From positions 1 through 35,162 of the forward strand of contig JAQMWT010000647.1 of NCBI GenBank assembly GCA_029834535.1: a stretch of DNA of 35,162 nucleotides, given 5' to 3'. Positions 1 through 9,674 of this stretch are shown piece by piece (position 1 is the stretch's first letter; each line of letters begins with the position of its first letter). The notes under the pieces were generated by a model. The model was not told the DNA's origin, ran no database searches, and saw nothing but the letters and a program-made list of their open reading frames with translations. The DNA comes from Chrysophaeum taylorii (lineage: Eukaryota > Sar > Pelagophyceae > Pelagomonadales > Pelagomonadaceae). The translations under genes and the position numbers were made by a program.

Positions 1-154
1 GATTGGGACTAGGTGACCTTACTGGCCGGCACTTGTCCTAACTACTAATCGACAGATGTTTGTCTGTCTTCTGTTTGTCTGTTTGTCCCTCGATTTAGGG
101 TAAGGATCAGGTAGGCGCGAGAGTAAGGATCAGGTAGGCGCGAGAGCCAGACAG

Positions 155-735
155 TGATCCTCCAAGCCGTCTACGGCGACCTCGCAGACTATTTCCACGA
201 CCCGCGGCGGCGGCTTTCAGCGCGCCATTCTCACGCCCCGTCGAAACGATGTTGTCGATGCTGACAACGCGCGCATGACCGCGGCCTTTTTTTCCCGGAG
301 ACGAGGCGTCGGAGTTCTTTTCGGCCGACTAGGTTGGGTCGGAAGACGACGCCTCGCTCTTTACAGTAGAGTTTTCAACTCCCTGACAACCAACGGCATG
401 CTGACTTTGATCGCGAGCTTAAAGTCTTCGCAACCTCGACCCGTCGCACGGCCACTGCAACGGTACCAGATACATGATCGATCGTGTCGTTGTCACCGAG
501 GCTCCTCCAACCTGTATCCCTAAGGCCCGCCTACGCCAAACGATCACAAGAGCCAGGGCCAGACGCCCCGCGAGGTCGGCGTCCTCTTGCCCAAGCCCGT
601 CTTCTGCCACGTCCAGCTCTACGTGGCTCTCTGTCGATCGGCAACCCCGAGGATATCCTCTTCTGAGTCGACGACTCCACCCTACCCCACACGTGCTGCG
701 CAATACCGATAAGCCCCCTCCCGCGTCTACACGCG
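155..735 (+). pseudogene. Helitron Pif1-like helicase C-terminal fragment, unit 1
   Basis: Pieces in three frames match the Helitron helicase C-terminus in the right order: [44 protein letters not shown], then a diverged [20 protein letters not shown] block. The frame is broken by a 7-T run and by TAG after the FFSAD motif. A GGC insertion in the CGGCGG run (near 205-212) is private to this unit. Not functional. Confidence 0.85.
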
Positions 736-1184
736 CACTTATAGTGAACTTACTGGGAACCAGGTGAACTTACTGGGGTGTGAGATTGGGGATGGGGACG
801 GGGAGGTCACTAGTGAACTGAGTGACCAGGTGAACTGGGACCAGTGAACTTACTGGGGTTTTTAGAGTAAAGGTTTGTAGAGTAAACTCAAGGTTGGCGG
901 CGTGCGTGACGGATCAAAGCAGCTGAGATTGGCGAGGCGAGAGCGACGAGCTCAAAGGGGTTGGTTGTGAGCTAGGTGAACTTACTGACCAGTGAACTGA
1001 TAAAACTTACTGGGACCAGGTGAACTTACTGGGGTTAGAGATTGGGACCATAGGTGAACTTACTGGCTAACTTACTGGCCTGCCTGGCACTGGCACATTG
1101 TCTTAACTACTAATCGACATGATTTTGTCTGTTTGCTGTCCCTCGATTTAGGGTAAGGATCAGGTAGGCGCGAGAGCCAGACAG

Positions 1185-1769
1185 TGATCCTCCAAGCCGT
1201 CTACGGCGACCTCGCAGACTATTTCCACGACCCGCGGCGGCTCTTTCAGCGCGCCATTCTCACGCCCCGTCGAAACGATGTTGTCGATGCTGACAACGCG
1301 CGCATGACCGCGGCCTTTTTTTCCCGGAGACGAGGCGTCGGAGTTCTTTTCGGCCGACTAGGTTGGGTCGGAAGACGACGCCTCGCTCTTTACAGTAGAG
1401 TTTTCAACTCCCTGACAACCAACGGCACGCTGACTTTGATCGCGAGCTTAAAGTCTTCGCAACCTCGACCCGTCGCACGGCCACTGCAACGGTACCAGAT
1501 ACATGATCGATCGTGTCGTTGTCACCGAGGCTCCTCCAACCTGTATCCCGTAAGGCCCGCCGACGCCAAACGATCACCAAGAGCCAGGGCCAGACGCCCC
1601 GCGAGGTCGGCGTCCTCTTTCCCAAGCCCGTCTTCTGCCACGTCCAGCTCTACGTGGCTCTCTGTCGATCGGCATCTCCGAGGATATACTCATCTGGGTC
1701 GACGACTCCACCCTACCCCACACGTGCTGCGCAATACCGATAAGCCCTCCCGGCGTCTACACGCGCACT
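1185..1769 (+). pseudogene. Helitron Pif1-like helicase C-terminal fragment, unit 2
   Basis: Same block as unit 1, with the motifs [24 protein letters not shown] and [21 protein letters not shown] in shifted frames. It carries the shared TAG after FFSAD. Its 3' part has GGCATCTCCGAGGATATACTC where most units read GGCAACCCCGAGGATATCCTC; unit 11 has the same variant, so the two are linked in their 3' half. Confidence 0.85.
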
Positions 1770-2131
1770 ATAGGTGAGCTTACTGGGACCAGGTGAACTT
1801 ACTGGGGTTTGAGATTGGGACTAGGTGAACTGAGTGACCAGGTGAAACTGGGACCAGGTGAACATACTGGGGTTTTTAGAGTAAGGGTTGTAGAGTAAAC
1901 TCAAAGGTTGGCGGCGCGTGCGGATCAAAGCAGCTGAGATTGGCGGAGGCGAGAGCGACGAGCTCAAAGGAGTTGGTGTGAGCTAGGTGAACTTACTGAC
2001 CAGGTGAACTTATATAAAACTTACTGGGACCAGGTGAACTTACTGGGGTTAGAGATTGGGACCAATAGGTGAACTTACTGGCTAACTTACTGGCCTGCAC
2101 TTGTCTTCTTAACTACTAATCGACAGATGTT

Positions 2132-2162
<31 letters not shown>

Positions 2163-2234
2163 TTGTCCCTCGATTTAGGGTAAGGATCATGTAGGCGCGA
2201 GAGTAAGGATCAGGTAGGCGCGAGAGCCAGACAG

Positions 2235-2820
2235 TGATCCTCCAAGCCGTCTACGGCGACCTCGCAGACTATTTCCACGACCCGCGGCGGCTCTTTCAGC
2301 GCGCCATTCTCACGCCCCGTCGAAACGATGTTGTCGATGCTGACAACGCGCGCATGACCGCGGCCTTTTTTTCCCGGAGACGAGGCGTCGGAGTTCTTTT
2401 CGGCTGACTAGGCTGGGTCGGAAGACGACGCCTCGCTCTTTACAGTAGAGTTTTCAACTCCCTGACAACCAACGGCATGCTGACTTTGATCGCGAGCTTA
2501 AAGTCTTCGCAACCTCGACCCGTCGCACGGCCACTGCAACGGTACCAGATACATGATCGATCGTGTCGTTGTCACCGAGGCTCCTCCAACCTGTATCCCT
2601 AAGGCCCGCCGACGCCAAACGATCACCAAGAGCCAGGGCCAGACGCCCCGCGAGGTCGGCGTCCTCTTTCCCAAGCCCGTCTTCTGCCACGTCCAGCTCT
2701 ACGTGGCTCTCTGTCGATCGGCAACCCCGAGGAGATATACTCATCTGGGTCGACGACTCCACCCTACCCCACACGTGCTGCGCAATACCGATAAGCCCCT
2801 CCCGGCGTCTACACGCGCAC
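2235..2820 (+). pseudogene. Helitron Pif1-like helicase C-terminal fragment, unit 3
   Basis: Same helicase block. It carries GGCTGACTAGGCTGGG in place of GGCCGACTAGGTTGGG, a variant shared with units 4 and 10. The TAG stop and the long T run are present. A GAGGAGATATACTC indel distinguishes its 3' part and leaves a readable ILIWVDDSTLPH tail resembling the end of Helitron helicases. Confidence 0.85.
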
Positions 2821-3247
2821 TGTAGGTGAACTTACTGGGACCAGGTGAACTTACTGGGGTTTGAGATTGGGACTAGGTGAACTAGTGACCAGGTGAACTT
2901 ACTGGGACCAAGTGAACTTACTGGGGTTTTAGAGTGAACGCAAGGCTAGCGGCGTGTACGGATCAAAGCAGCTTAGATTGGCGGAGGTGAGAGCGACGAG
3001 CTCGAAGGAGAGTGGGGTGAGTGGATGTGAGCACGAGTGGGCTTACGCCGAACTTACTGGGGTTAGAGATTGGGACTAGGTGAACTTACTGGGACCAGGT
3101 GAACTTACTGGGGTTAGAGATTGGGACCAGGTGAACTTACTGGCGAACTTACTGGCCTGCACTTGTAACTACTAATCGACAGATGTTTGTCTGTTTGTCT
3201 GTCCCTCGATTTAGGGTAAGGATCAGGTAGGCGCGAGAGCCAGACAG

Positions 3248-3831
3248 TGATCCTCCAAGCCGTCTACGGCGACCTCGCAGACTATTTCCACGACCCGCGG
3301 CGGCTCTTTCAGCGCGCCATTCTCACGCCCCGTCGAAACGATGTTGTCGATGCTGACAACGCGCGCATGACCGCGGCCTTTTTTTCCCGAGACGAGGCGT
3401 CGGAGTTCTTTTCGGCTGACTAGGCTGGGTCGGAAGACGACGCCTCGCTCTTTACAGTAGAGTTTTCAACTCCCTGACAACCAACGGCATGCTGACTTTG
3501 ATCGCGAGCTTAATGTCTTCGCAACCTCGACCCGTCGCACGGCCACTGCAACGGTACCAGATACATGATCGATAGTGTCGTTGTCACCGAGGCTCCTCCA
3601 ACCTGTATCCTTAAGGCCCGCCGACGCCAAACGATCAACAAGAGCCAGGGCCAGACGCCCCGCGAGGTCGGCGTCCTCTTGCCCAAGCCCGTCTTCTGCC
3701 ACGTCCAGCTCTACGTGGCTCTCTGTCGATCGGCAACCCCGAGGATATCCTCTTCTGAGTCGACGACTCCACCCTACCCCACACGTGCTGCGCAATACCG
3801 ATAAGCCCCCTCCCGGCGTCTACACGCGCAC
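3248..3831 (+). pseudogene. Helitron Pif1-like helicase C-terminal fragment, unit 4
   Basis: Same block with the motif [19 protein letters not shown] clearly readable; this corresponds to the conserved helicase motif near the C-terminus of Helitron Rep-helicase proteins. It shares the GGCTGACTAGGCTGGG variant with units 3 and 10 and the common TAG stop. Confidence 0.85.
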
Positions 3832-4270
3832 GGTAGGTGAACTTACTGGGACCAGGTGAACTTACTGGGGTTTGAGATTGGGACTAGGTGAACTTTGACC
3901 AGGTGAACTTTGGGACCAAGTGAACAGGGGTTTTAGAGTGAACGCAAAGGCGAGCGGCGTGTACGGATCAAAGCAGCTTAGATTGGCGGAGGCGAGAGCG
4001 ACAGGCTCGAAGGAGAGTGGGGTGAGTGGATGTGAGCACGACTGGGCTTACGCCGAACTTACTGGGGTTAGAGATTGGGACTAGGTGAACTTACGGGAAT
4101 AGGTGAACTTACTGGGGTTAGAGATTGGGACCAGGTGAACTTACTGGCGAACTTACTGGCCTGCACTTGTGTTTGTCTCTCTGTTTGTTTGTTTGTTTGT
4201 CTGTCCCTCGATTTAGGGTAAGGATCAGGTAGGCGCGAGTAAGGATCAGGTAGGCGCGAGAGCCAGACAG

Positions 4271-4848
4271 TGATCCTCCAAGCCGTCTACGGCGACCTCG
4301 CAGACTATTTCCACGACCCGCGGCGGCTCTTTCAGCGCGCCATTCTCACGCCCCGTCGAAACGATGTTGTCGATGCTGACAACGCGCGCATGACCGCGGC
4401 CTTTCCCGGAGACGAGGCGTCGGAGTTCTTTTCGGCCGACTAGGTTGGGTCGGAAGACGACGCCTCGCTCTTTACAGTCGAGTTTTCGACTCCCTGACAA
4501 CCAACGGCATGCTGACTTTGATCGCGAGCTTAAAGTCTTCGCAACCTCGACCCGTCGCACGGCCACTGCAACGGTACCAGATACATGATCGATCGTGTCG
4601 TGTCACCGAGGCTCCTCCAACCTGTATCCCTTAAGGCCCGCCGACGCCAAACGATCAACAAGAGCCAGGGCCAGACGCCCCGCGAGGTCGGCGTCCTCTT
4701 GCCCAAGCCCGTCTTCTGTCACGTCCAGCTCTACGTGGCTCTCTGTCGATCGGCAACCCCGAGGATATGCTCTTCTGAGTCGACGACTCCACCCTACCCC
4801 CGTGCTGCGCAATACCGATAAGCCCCCTCCCGGCGTCTACACGCGCAC
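4271..4848 (+). pseudogene. Helitron Pif1-like helicase C-terminal fragment, unit 5
   Basis: The most readable forward unit. The T run is only TTT here, so one frame runs QAVYGDLADYF, RAILTPRRNDVVDADNAR, then TAAFPGDEASEFFSAD, ending at the TAG common to all units. Private variants shared only with inverted unit 6 are GTCGTGTCACC (one T missing), TCTGTCACGTCC and TATGCTCTTC. Confidence 0.88.
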
Positions 4849-5185
4849 TGTAGGTGAACTTACTGGGACCAGGTGAACTTACTGGGGTTTGAGATTGGGA
4901 CTAGGTGGATGGTGACCAGGTGAACTTCTGGACCAGGTGAGCTTACAGGGATTTTAGAGTAAACTCAAGGTTCGCGGCGTGTGCGGATCAAAGCAGCTTA
5001 GATTGGCGGAGGCGAGAGCGACGAGCTCGAAGGAGTGGGTGTGAGCGCGAGTGTGTTTGCGCCGGACTTACTGGGGTTAGAGATTTGGACTAGGTGAACT
5101 TACTGACCAGGTGAACTTACTGGGACCAGGTGAACTTACTGGGGTTAGAGATTGGGACTAGGTGAACTTACTGGCATGCACTTGT
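4849..5185. repeat. GTGAACTTACTGG minisatellite spacer, end of left array
   Basis: Typical inter-unit spacer: repeats of AGGTGAACTTACTGGG(G) separated by GACC or TTAGAGATTGGGACT linkers, interrupted by the spacer with GGATCAAAGCAGCTTAGATTGGCGGAGG. No coding signal was seen. Equivalent spacers lie between all other units. Confidence 0.8.
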
Positions 5186-5400
5186 TTACTCGTAAACCCC
5201 AGTTCGCCTTTCCTCTCGACCCGCCCAATCTAAGCTGCTTTAATCACCGCACGCTCCGCCCTTTAACCTTTGAGTTTACTCCGAAACCCGTACATAGCTC
5301 CCCTTTCCGCTCGACGCTCGGACCACCGCCAATCTAAGCTGCGCTTATCAGAGCACGCTCCGCCCTTTTTTAACTTTGAGTTTTCTCCTGAAAAACCCGT
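5186..5400 (-). repeat. Two diverged spacer fragments in inverted orientation
   Basis: CCAATCTAAGCTGC followed by a GCACGCTCCGCCCTTT-type stretch and TTTGAGTTT occurs twice (near 5226-5282 and 5331-5392). These match, in reverse orientation, the inter-unit spacer of the Helitron arrays. They look like remnants of a former inverted array edge, now diverged and without helicase sequence. Confidence 0.6.
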
Positions 5401-6119
5401 GCGCACGGTGTGCGTTCTTGACCGTACGGCGTGCCGAGCCCATGTCGCGCCGGTACCTGACCACGTGGCTAGGCACGGTCCGTGCCGTGCCGGATTTTTT
5501 TCGTCGTGGATACGTCCAAGAAGGCGATAGGCCATGGCCTCGTACAAGCCGAACCCTCCATCAGTCTGAGCCGGAGCCAGGATCGACTGAGAAACTCGAG
5601 TATCGTTTCGAGAGGTTTTCGTGGAATTTGGCCACTCGAAACTAGAAAGCGAAACTGGACGCCGAAGATCGAGGGCACACCATCCAACTGGGCTGTGTCG
5701 GTTCGAGCTTTCCCCGGAATTCACTATTACACAAAATCCGGAAATCCGCGTCAGCGCGCTCGCAAGGGACGCGCCGACACGGCAACCAGTCCGTAACAGG
5801 AGGAGAAGGCGACCACCAAATCAGCGGCGAGGGTGGCAGCAAACGGAAGCAAAGGAGGCGGACAAAAGCGAAGATGCCAGAGCCGAGAAATCGCGAAACG
5901 ACAGCGAGGAAGATGCCGAAAGCCAGAAGGCCGCAAATGCGCAGGAAGGCCAAAAGGTGTGCAACGAGTGCTCTGCTCCACGAACATTGGAACCAGTATG
6001 ATGTCCGGGGTGAATGCTTCCTGTTCTAGGACCAAGATGGTTCCCCAAAGCGCCGCAGCGACCAGCACCCCACCATAAGCAGCAGGCAAACAACATATTG
6101 AGCCTTGCCCGGAAATATG
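5401..6119. other. No gene recognised
   Basis: Open frames occur on both strands, but none shows a recognisable domain. A plus-strand frame near 5621-6001 is rich in R, E and K (tracts such as EAKEADKSEDARAEKS) and has no supporting homology that I recognise. It may be the decayed downstream part of the RAP pseudogene or its flank. Confidence 0.4.
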
Positions 6120-7860
6120 AGTTCTGCTCTCGCTCGTCATCAAGAGCGCCCAATGCGCAATGCCCCAACCAAGCCACTGCAGCACACGGGACTTGCAGCG
6201 CGTGGGGCCGTTCTCAACACTCATTCCATTAAAGGAGCGAATGGCCCATCGACTTCGACAGCGCGCTTGGTGTCGAGTTGAGCTATGTCGAGCCGAAATC
6301 CCTCTCGGGTCACGTGCTCGAAGACGCGCGTCGAGCCATGTCGGGAGAGCACGGTCGCGATGTCGCGTTGGAGCTCGGACGGTGTTGGGTCCCGACATTG
6401 ATGCGTCAACAAACTGGTGTATCTGTTGGTGATTTGACAGTGGGGAGCTCCGGTCAAGCCCTTCGAGACGAAAGTGCAGTGAAGCAAGGTGGAGCTGGGA
6501 CTATTAAGGGAATCCAGATCTGTCGCACGATCAGGTAAAAATCTGGTGGTCCCATTTCCATTCGACGCAGGCATCTGCCCATGAAATATTGCCAACGTCC
6601 TGCGGACTACAATTGTAAGCTCGCCCAGCCACGACCGGGCAGTGAGGGCAATAGCGTCATAGACCTTAGGTGCCTCGATTCCCGCCGTTGCGAAGGCCCA
6701 TGCCATACTAGCGAACCCCCGAGGATTGAACTCACCAATCCGTTAATGAGCCGCGCCGGCGATCGCCGCAACAAAGAAACCAGGTGCTTCGATGCCTGCT
6801 GTAAGGCCCACAACGTGTTGATGGGGCTCTTCAAATTGCGTCGCCAGCCACGAAGAAGAGGCCGCACCAGCGATCAATACGAAGAGATGAGATAATTCGC
6901 GCGAACACCCGCGCCGTGTTGGCAAGCTACTGCGCGTTGAATTTGTCAAGCAGCTAAGGATCCGCAACGGTGATCGCTGCGAAGAGGTGAGGTGCCTCGA
7001 TGCCCGCGTCGCGAAGGTCCATACTGTGTTGGAGAGGTTTTTCAAATTGAACATGTCCAGGCGCGAAGGAGCCATGCCAGCGATCGCCATGATAAGCTCA
7101 GGTGTCTCAGTGCATGCCGTCGCGAGGGCCCGCCTCGTGTTAGCGGGCTCCTGCGGGTTGAATTCGCCCAGCCGCGAAGGAGCCACGCCGGCGATCGCCA
7201 CGAAGAGAGCTCAGGTGCCTCGATGTGCGCCGTCGCGAAGGCCCACGCCGTGCTGGCGAGTGCCTGCGGATTGAACTTCCCCAGCTGCAAAGGAGCCACA
7301 ACGACGATCGCTGCAAAGCGTTGAGGTGCCTTAATGCGCGCCGACGCGCAGGTCCACGCCGTGTTGGTAAGCTACTGCGCGTTGAACTCGTCTAGTAGCG
7401 AAGGAGCCGCGACAGCGATCGCTGCGAAAAGCTGAAATGCATCAATGCCCGCCCTCGCGAAGGCCCACACTGTGTTGTCGACGTTCTACCGTTTGGATTC
7501 GCCCAACTGCGAAGAGGCCGCGATCGTCGCGAGGAGATGAGGTGGCTAGATGCCCGCCGTCACGAAGGCCCAGCGTATTGAACTCGTCCAGCCTCGAGGA
7601 AGCTGCGACGGAAATCGTCACGAAAAGTCGAGCCGATAAGATTCTTGCTGTCGCGAAGGCCCACGCAGTGTTGGTTGTGGATTGAACTCGCCCAACCATG
7701 ACGAGGCTACGGCAGCAATCGCCGCGAAGAGTCTCAGGCAACTCGATGCGTGCCGTCGCGAAGGCGCACGCCGTGTTGGCGAGCGCCCACGCGTTCAACT
7801 CTCGAATGCAGCGCCGACAAGCGTCCACGATGGCAATCACACGGCGATCGCGTTGCATGT
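6120..7860 (-). pseudogene. Decayed 37-aa helical-repeat protein with C-terminal RAP domain
   Basis: Read on the minus strand, about ten repeats of about 37 residues (111-bp period, best between 7047 and 7493) carry a consensus like FNPQxLANTAWAFATAxIEAPEL with AIAGxAxxRLGE. This is the alpha-helical repeat style of FASTK/OPR-like organelle RNA-binding proteins. The repeats are followed by a RAP domain: SELQRDIATVLSRHG, FEHVTREGF, LDIAQLDTKRAVEVDGP, then in another frame NGPTRCKSRVLQWLGWGIAH. The frame changes at least three times in the repeats and once inside the RAP domain (near 6235), so the gene is almost certainly dead, though introns or sequence errors could mimic some breaks. When intact, such proteins act in mitochondria or plastids on organelle transcripts. 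Repeats fade above about 7860 and no start was found. The giant gene at 14658 also ends in a RAP domain. Confidence 0.75.
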
Positions 7861-8522
7861 ACTGGTTTCAGCCTCCAGACTTGGCAACACGAGAGGCGGC
7901 GGTCGATAAGTTCTGAGCGCCGAATTTGTCGCCCTAAAGCCGCGAAGAGTGAGGAAATCGTCTCGGGAGTCGCACCGCGGACAATAATCTGATTTCTCGC
8001 CTTCATTTGTTGCCATAACGGTGTCTCAGCACTGCTGGCTCGCCTGTTGGTCGACCAAGTGTCGGCATCACGAGTAGCGCTTCGCCGCGGCGCTGCATCT
8101 CCACCCTCGTCGCGCCGGCGACTGAAAACAGTGAAAGTCTCGACCGACACGCCGCCGGTTGTCGAGCGCCAAGGGCAGTCGTCGCCATGGCGACCGAGAA
8201 CAATGCAAGTCTCGACTGTCGCCCCACCAGTCCTCGCAGCACAAGCTGTTTGCGCGTTCAGGGAACTGTTGTATGGGCGACTGCGAACGCCTCCAGTCTC
8301 GATCGGCGCATCGCCGGTCGTGTCGCCCTCTCGATGAGCTTCGACAAGCCACGACGGCTTTTGCCTAAGGTGGCGGTTGTAGTTTAATGGTGGGTTGTCA
8401 CATCGCCTCCGAGTTGATGGCGGCAGCCAGTCCCCTCCTCGAGGACAGCCGTTATCTCGGCGCCGCGGCGAGGTCGCTCATCGACTCACCATATCCGTAG
8501 CTTGACAGGGACGGTGCGCGTG
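7861..8522. other. No clear gene; weak internal repetition at 8120-8340
   Basis: No recognisable protein. Between about 8120 and 8340 the plus strand has three imperfect repeats around AGTCTCGAC/T, readable as VSTDTPPVV, VSTVAPPVL and VSIGASPVV in one frame. This may be chance or a relic of a repeated protein. I assign no function. Confidence 0.35.
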
Positions 8523-8716
8523 AAGGTCGACTGCCAAGAGGGGGGGGGGTTGCGAACGTGAACGCAGGGCGTTCAGTGGTTTGGGTAGTTGTGTGAGTGG
8601 TGCCTGGAAGGCGGACGTACCCCGAGGTCTGGTCGAGGTCATTGCCAAGCCGCGAGGCAGGTGAAGAGAGGAGGGGTCCGCCCGCAGGTCGTACGCATGC
8701 TGCCGCCGGACGTATC
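8523..8716 (+). repeat. Dispersed GTCGACTGC-AAGAGGGGGG repeat, copy A
   Basis: Begins GAAGGTCGACTGCCAAGAGGG and ends near GTCGTACGCATGCTGCCGCC followed by GGACGTAT. The same ends and the internal block GGTCATYGCC-GAGGCAGGTGAAGAGAGG recur at 13791-13993 (plus) and 27305-27765 (minus). It has no coding content that I recognise. It behaves as a dispersed, probably non-autonomous repeat of unknown class. Confidence 0.65.
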
Positions 8717-8928
8717 CACGACGAAGTTTAACGTCCGGCTGGGCGCGGTCGGCCCGGGTTGGGCTGCCCGAGGCAGCGACGTGGTTGAGAGCTGTGAGGT
8801 CGTACCGCGCCGAGCCCATTGCGCTGGCGATCCCTCACTCGAGGTAGATGCGGCGAACTTAGGCCGCCTTGGCCTCAGTAATGTTGACGCAACCACGTTC
8901 TACCCACGTTCGCGCTGCGATGCGTGCG

Positions 8929-9158
8929 TCGCTGGTTTTGGCGACTTCATGCCATGCCGCACTGGCCTCACAGCAGGCACCGAAGCCGAGCCAACGACGG
9001 TGCCGTAGCTGCTACGACGGTGTCATAGCTGCGTAGCCGCTGCTCGCTGGTTTTGGCGACTTCATGCCATGCCGCGCTGGCCTCACAGCAGGCACCAAAG
9101 CCGAGCCAACGACGGTGCCGCAGCTGCTACGACGGTGTCGCAGCTGCGTAGCCGCTGC
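8929..9158 (+). repeat. 115-bp tandem duplication, two copies
   Basis: The segment starting TCGCTGGTTTTGGCGACTTC at 8929 repeats at 9044. The copies differ at a handful of positions (for example GCCGTAGCTGCT versus GCCGCAGCTGCT). It sits in otherwise featureless DNA just outside the hAT element. Confidence 0.85.
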
Positions 9159-9386
9159 TCGAGGGGGCCGGAGACCGGGTGAGGGGACGCGCTGCCCAGC
9201 CGGGAAACGGTGGTGTCGATGTCGCGAGCGTGGTTGAGATATTCGGTGTGGACATGCGCTACACGCCGATTGATAGGTTGAGCTCAAGGTTGGCGCTGGG
9301 AGTGTAGCCCCAGGCGTTCTCTCTTTAAATGTCGACTGCTTTCTCTCTCCTAAACCTCCGAATGCATGCCGAATGTATGCGTCCGA
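9159..9386. other. hAT left flank, no gene recognised
   Basis: No supported gene. It contains a short TTTAAATGTCGACTGCTTTC fragment near 9326-9345 that matches the end of the dispersed GTCGAC repeat family. Confidence 0.4.
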
Positions 9387-9394
9387 AGAACATC
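9387..9394. repeat. hAT target-site duplication, left
   Basis: AGAACATC directly before the left terminal inverted repeat. It is identical to the 8 bp directly after the right terminus (11749-11756). Eight-base duplications are diagnostic of hAT-superfamily insertion. Confidence 0.93.
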
Positions 9395-9674
9395 CAGCGC
9401 TGGGAATTCACTTCAGCAAGTGAACGTGAACCACTTCACCAGCCACGCAATATAGGTGAAGTGATTTGAAGTGAACACGTCACCCTACGTGGCCATTGTG
9501 AACCTTTGTGAAGTGAACGCCACTTTTTTTTTTTTAACGCCAGCGCCGGTCCCTGCCGCGCCCCGTCAGTTCCGTGCCCTCCGCGCGCTATTGCCTAGGT
9601 CTGATGCTCTTAGATTCTTTCGCGTTTCGGGGCGAAGGAGGAGTTACCGTGGATTGGGTTCAGTGTTTCTTACT

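Larger units (their letters stand above)
1..5185 (+). repeat. Left Helitron-derived tandem array, five forward units
   Basis: Five head-to-tail units with a period of about 1,013-1,050 bp. Each has the same order: a CTCGATTTAGGGTAAGGATCAGGTAGGCGCGAG lead-in (part of it doubled in some units), a block of about 585 bp encoding the end of a Helitron Pif1-like helicase, a minisatellite built from GTGAACTTACTGG with linkers such as GAGATTGGGACT, a conserved spacer containing GGATCAAAGCAGCT, more minisatellite, then CCTGCACTTGT and a TTTGTCTG microsatellite. The window starts inside the minisatellite, so the array continues to the left. The last unit ends near 5185 with GCATGCACTTGT. Units differ by scattered substitutions and 1-5 bp indels. 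The Helitron origin is well supported by protein motifs; the exact Helitron 5' and 3' termini were not located. Confidence 0.85.

Noticed and set aside
735..1080. CRISPR-like array
   Set aside because: The GTGAACTTACTGG repeats have short, repeated linkers and not unique spacers of constant length. The genome is eukaryotic, so a minisatellite is the better call.
1150..1170. Telomere-like TTTAGGG
   Set aside because: It is a single motif in the array lead-in (CGATTTAGGGTAAG) and never forms a tandem run, so it is not evidence for a telomere.
8523..9008. 139-residue plus-strand frame at 8589-9008 as a gene
   Set aside because: It starts inside a dispersed repeat, ends inside a tandem duplication, and shows no domain.
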